A stretch of DNA of 49,000 nt from Chrysomallon squamiferum (Eukaryota > Mollusca > Gastropoda > Neomphalida > Peltospiridae). The number at the start of each line of letters is the position of its first letter. Within the stretch, counting starts at the first letter, position 1. Of this stretch, positions 45,401-49,000 are shown piece by piece. Where the stretch lies: positions 37,246,433 through 37,295,432 of the forward strand of contig CM022665.1 in the NCBI GenBank assembly GCA_012295275.1, read 5' to 3'. The position numbers were made by a program, and so were the translations under genes. The notes beneath the pieces were generated by a model. The model searched no databases. It was not told where the DNA came from and saw nothing but the letters and a program-made list of their open reading frames with translations.

Positions 45401-46733
45401 ACCAGTTATAGATGTAATATAATTAAATAACCTACATAAAAATAAAAAAAAAATTAAAAATTAATAGTAATAATAATGATGATGATGATGATGATTTCAT
45501 GATGAAAGATGAACTTAAGGGGGCTAAGTCAATAATTTTTGTCTGCATATTGTTTTGAAATCGTAGGTGGGTTTCATAATTTCCATTATTAATTGTAAAT
45601 TATGCCCAACTTCTTTAGAGCTAGTCTTGTAAAACTATTTTACAAATGAATCCTTCTGTGTTGCAGTTGCTTCCAACACCTGTCTTATGTTAAATAATGT
45701 TTTAGCAATTGTTAATTGTTTATAGTTCTCTTTTTCTTATCTGTTTAAGATATTTCACTGGCAAAGTGTAGGAGTAAAAATAAAATTACATTATTTTTTC
45801 TATTTCATATTTTTAAAAAAAAAAGGAAATTTAAAAAAAAAATGTTTATGCTTATGTAGCATTTATTTGTTCAAAAGCATTTATTTTAATTTGTTATTTC
45901 ACATAAGTTGAATGGTAGCACTTAACAATTTAGTATCTATTCAAAATTGTAACCTGTTGATTTTCTGAGAGGGTCACTGACAGTTTATGAAAGAGCTGAG
46001 TATTGACTACAAAATGCTTTATTTGTTTTTACTTTATTCTTTATTTAAAGAATGTTACAATAAAATTAATTTTTATTTTAATTTTTTGTTTCTTTTCTTT
46101 TCTTTTCAGTCTGTAGTTTTTGTTTATAGTCTCAAATTAATCTGTGTGCGTTAAGTTGAATTCCTTTCTCCCACAGTGTCCCTCTCTTTGATATGCCCCC
46201 TTCTTTCTCTGTGTCTCTCTGTCTCTGAATGTGAGTTTATATGTCATTTTCTCTGTCTTTCTTTGACTTGATCTCTGTATTTTTATGTGTGTTTTGTTGG
46301 TCTCTAAATCTGCAAGAGTTATGTAATGATTTATAAATATACTGTTGTAGATGGTACAGAAATTTACCTTATACCTTAACTATAATGGTTTAGTATTTGT
46401 TCTCACTCCCTCCCTTTTTCTAGCTGCAGGTGGCAGTTCTAAAGGAACTATTAAGTCTTTGATTTCTGCATTCATTCAACATGATAAAAATCAGAAATTA
46501 ATTTGACCACCAATTTTCCAAAACATGTAATTACTTTGCCCAGAGGAATATTTGATTTGTTCGACCAGAAGTCTGCAAAAATGGAATCCTCAATAAAACG
46601 GAAAAATAAATCAGACTTAAAATAAAAATGCAAGTGGTAAATACAGATAAAATTAGAACAGTTGTAGATAAAATAAACATTCAGTCTGACAGATTTTCAA
46701 TAATCTTTTTTTCTCTCTTCTTTTTAACTGCAG

Positions 46734-46793
46734 CAAAGAAATATAAAACAGAAGTTTATTGCTCTGTTGAAAAAGTTCAAGGTTTCAGAGGAT
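46734..46793 (+). CDS. PACS: PACS coding exon 7
   Basis: A 60-nt exon of exactly 20 codons between acceptor ctgcag and donor GAT|gtaagt. The translation is QRNIKQKFIALLKKFKVSED. It is nearly identical to the PACS1 stretch I recall as [20 protein letters not shown] (PACS2: QQNFKQKVVALLRRFKVSEE). It is a short basic amphipathic helix with the same exon limits as in vertebrates. Such a small exon could be skipped without a frameshift (phase 0 both sides). Confidence 0.96.
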
Positions 46794-48105
46794 GTAAGTA
46801 CTGCATTAAGTATTATATTAAAACATTTATTTTTTTATTTTTATTTATTTATTTTTAATATTTCATTTGATAATATTAAATGGTCTTGCATATTTTCTTT
46901 TAAAATAGACAGAACAAACAAGAATATCACAGTGGCAGTTATTTAAAGATTACTTTTGATTTTTAAGATATTGTGATTGCTACCATTTTTTTAATAATTT
47001 AAACCTTTTCTAATATATGATTTATCTAAATGTAATATATGATACTTGGTAGTGGGCATGAGACACAATACTTGATTAAAAAAAAGTTAAATGTTGATTT
47101 TATGGTCAGAAGTAGACATTTGACCTTTCCATTTTAAGTCAGATAGCTAATCAGCATGATACATTATTCTGCTGTTAGTGATATTAAACTTCTAATTTAG
47201 AAATCTTAATAATATTTAAAGATAAAAAGTGATAGGAAAAACTTTCCTTTACTCTGAAGTTGTTAATCAGTATGCAGGATTGAAAAAAATAAAAAAAGGT
47301 TTTTCAGTTTAATAGGTTTGTACCTAACTGCAGTCTGATTTTGTAAATTATTAATTTTTAAATTGTTTTTTAATTATTGTTTATTTTAATAGGAAGCCTG
47401 TTTATTAAATATATTTTTGTTTTGTTATTTATAAATGTAGTAATAATAAAAAAAAAAAAAATTCTGATTGTTATTTTGTTTTCTTATAATCTAATTTTTA
47501 TACCGATCAGAATTTTGTTGTAAAGAGACTATATATATATATCTATATAAGAGCTGATGATTAAGGTACCTCTGAATATCTTTTTGATATTAGAAATTAG
47601 TGCTGCAGTGTTTTGATTCAAGGAGTCAGTGCAAACAAAATATTATCTGAGAGATTTAATAGTATATTTTTGATATTAGAAATCTGCTAAAATAATGATG
47701 AATAACTTTTTGATATTAGAAATTTGTGCTAAAATAATTGATAACTTTTTGATATTAGAAATCATTGCTAAAATAATTAATAACTTTTTGATATTAGAAA
47801 TCATGAATAACTTTTTCATATTAGAAATCAGTGCTAAAATAATGATGAATAACTTTTTGATATTAGAAATCAGTGCTAACAAAATGATCAATAACTTTTT
47901 GATATTAGAAATCAAAGATAACAATACAGATGAATACATTTTTGATGTCATAACTAAGAGATTAAATAATTATTCTTTATTTTCTTCTTTCTTTTCCTCT
48001 GTTTTTTTTTTGTTGTATTTTTTGGTATTAGAAATCTTTCTAAACTATTACTAGTGTTCTTGATGCAAGAGATCATGCTGACAGAATACTATGAATATAT
48101 TGTAG
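46794..48105 (+). other. PACS: PACS intron 7 (1.3 kb)
   Basis: The shortest complete PACS intron, with donor gtaagt and acceptor attgtag. Its 3' third is filled by a degenerate 39-43-bp repeat (47581-48036), ending about 70 bp before exon 8. The rest is unremarkable AT-rich sequence. Confidence 0.85.
47581..48036 (+). repeat. Degenerate 39-43-bp tandem repeat before exon 8
   Basis: Units begin tttttgatattagaaatc and continue agtgctaaaataatgatgaa. Starts at 47667, 47707, 47746, 47785, 47812, 47854, 47896 and 47939 give steps of 40, 39, 39, 27, 42, 42 and 43. Decayed flanking units are at 47581 and about 48018. Both strands are largely open through it by chance of unit composition; no gene is implied. 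Confidence 0.9.
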
Positions 48106-48260
48106 GTGTTGGACTCGGAGGCAGATCATGATCTCATTGACCCAGATGCTGCGCCACCGGACATTGATGCACTGTTTGACGAGCTGGACGAAGATCTCAG
48201 TGACAGTGGTCCAGAACTGGACACTCTGAGTGTCATGTCAACACCAAAACCTAGACTGAG
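48106..48260 (+). CDS. PACS: PACS coding exon 8
   Basis: The exon is 155 nt: 51 codons plus two bases of an Arg codon, with acceptor attgtag and donor CTGAG|gtataa. The translation starts VLDSEADHDLIDPDAAPPDI, continues DALFDELDEDLSDSGPELDT and ends LSVMSTPKPRL. It matches PACS2 VLDSEQD at the start and the SDSGP plus STPKPKLR motifs of both vertebrate paralogues. It is strongly acidic. The protein continues in exons beyond this window, where family members carry the Ser-rich middle region and the C-terminal domain. Confidence 0.95.
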
Positions 48261-49000
48261 GTATAACATGAGATCAATTTTGTCTGATTAGTTCATTTCG
48301 TTTAAAAATATAGTTATTGGTTTTATCACATTGTGATCAGTTTTATCACATAATTAATTAGTTTTATCACACAGGAATCAGTTTTAACACATGGTGATGA
48401 GTTTTGTTAACATAGATTTTTAATTAAAAAAAAAATTTGTTTTTGTTTTTTGAACTCAGATCAGTTTTAATATGCTGAGATCACCTTCATCAAACTACGA
48501 TCAGTTTTATCAGATAACTGATCAATTTGTCAGTTTTGTCATAGAGTGATCACATTTATCACATATTGATCATATGCATTGTTTTTATTTACATGGATCA
48601 TTTTAATCATGATGTGATTTTTTTCTATGGTGCAAGGATACTTTTATCACTAACTGATAACATTTATCAGAGATAAATTTTTCACACTTACCACAAAATG
48701 ATTAGTTTATCACACATTGTTAAATTATTATCATGTATATCGTAATAATTAGTATCATAGATAAATCAGTTTCAATCAATCAGAAATCAAGTTTATTAAC
48801 TATCATTTAGTGATGGGTTTTATTATGTATCTACTACTGAAAGTATATCAGTACTGTATGCTAGTGTATCAATCTAATTACCAAATATTTCTAGTGTTAT
48901 TCTGTACTGTAGATTTTTTCAATTATATTGGCAGTTTTGCCCTTAATTTTAATAACTTTGACTTAAATAATTAAGATTTAAATTTGTTTTGATTGCTTTT
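48261..49000 (+). other. PACS: PACS intron 8 (start only)
   Basis: The donor gtataa follows exon 8. The sequence is AT-rich and dominated by a degenerate 20-21-bp repeat. No further exon is seen before the window ends. Confidence 0.75.
48319..48720 (+). repeat. Degenerate 20-21-bp repeat with hairpin-forming units
   Basis: Clear consecutive units start at 48320, 48340, 48361, 48381 and 48401, with consensus gttttatcacatagtgatca. More diverged copies (gatcagttttatcag, tgatcacatttatcacatat) continue to about 48720. The combination tgtgatcagttttatcaca forms a small stem-loop (TGTGAT pairing with ATCACA). Confidence 0.75.

Larger units (their letters stand above)
39917..46733 (+). other. PACS: PACS intron 6 (6.8 kb)
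   Basis: Donor gtaagt, acceptor ctgcag. It holds a partial copy of the exon 6 end (40060-40080), the 60-bp minisatellite (40392-41966), a 68-bp tandem duplication (42301-42436), pyrimidine-rich decayed TCTG tracts (about 42540-43090 and 46090-46290), a (TA)n at about 43972-43987 and a (GAT)n at about 45476-45494. I found no additional exon. Confidence 0.85.
4766..48260 (+). other. PACS: PACS gene, 5' portion (eight coding exons, 3' end outside window)
   Basis: This is one gene whose eight exons join in a single open frame of 956 nt (318 codons plus two bases). PACS proteins are cytosolic adaptors that bind acidic-cluster motifs of cargo such as furin and link them to sorting machinery at the trans-Golgi network, endosomes and ER-mitochondria contacts. 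Exons 2-5 cover the conserved cargo-binding region, exon 6 the acidic autoregulatory segment, and exons 7-8 the start of the middle region ending in STPKPRLR. Vertebrates have PACS1 and PACS2. This copy shows features of both, as expected if the lineage has one ancestral gene, though copy number cannot be judged here. Intron lengths are 8387, 6914, 4794, 6497, 7818, 6817 and 1312 bp, with intron 8 incomplete. Confidence 0.95.

Noticed and set aside
47676-48054. ORFs of 91 and 119 codons on opposite strands
   Set aside because: Both are translations of the 39-43-bp degenerate repeat, lying in intron 7.

Overview
The window is AT-rich (by eye roughly 70% A+T) animal nuclear DNA. It holds spliced genes with canonical GT-AG introns, many microsatellites and homopolymer runs, and no rRNA gene, intact tRNA gene, bacterial operon or CRISPR array. 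Recognisable protein sequence is confined to two genes, both cut by the window edges. The exon sequences resemble their vertebrate homologues clearly. Together with multi-kilobase AT-rich introns this suggests an invertebrate, most likely a lophotrochozoan such as a mollusc. That assignment is an inference from general character, not from a diagnostic marker.

Layout. (1) Positions 1-2465, minus strand: the 5' end of TTC27 (a tetratricopeptide-repeat protein), with four coding exons and introns of about 0.5 kb; the rest of the gene lies left of position 1. (2) Positions 2466-4765: a divergent intergenic region of about 2.3 kb. A CACGTG, CCAAT and NRF1-like cluster lies at 2543-2589 on the TTC27 side. 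An ETS-like site and a YY1-like site overlapping the start codon lie on the PACS side. A pair of unexplained minus-strand ORFs lies between them. (3) Positions 4766-48260, plus strand: the first eight coding exons of a single PACS gene (phosphofurin acidic cluster sorting protein, PACS1/PACS2 family). They encode 318 complete codons plus two bases: the N-terminal region, the furin/cargo-binding region, the acidic autoregulatory segment and the start of the middle region. The C-terminal half lies beyond 49000. All eight exons join in one open frame, and the boundaries appear to match those I recall for vertebrate PACS genes.

The PACS introns are 1.3-8.4 kb and make up most of the window. They carry several tandem repeats: an array of about 26 units of 60 bp in intron 6 (40392-41966), degenerate arrays in introns 4, 5, 7 and 8, simple-sequence repeats, possible tRNA-derived SINE relics and one poly(A)-tailed retroposon-like block. 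Most other small open frames here are microsatellite or minisatellite translations or short chance ORFs.

The two genes need not work together. PACS proteins are cytosolic sorting adaptors for acidic-cluster cargo, while TTC27 is a TPR protein linked in the literature to chaperone-type assembly work; the head-to-head order could still mean shared regulation. I found no convincing previously undescribed biological system. The observations most worth checking are the 60-bp array, the hairpin in PACS exon 1, the possible upstream ORF, and the paired ORFs at 3419-3950.
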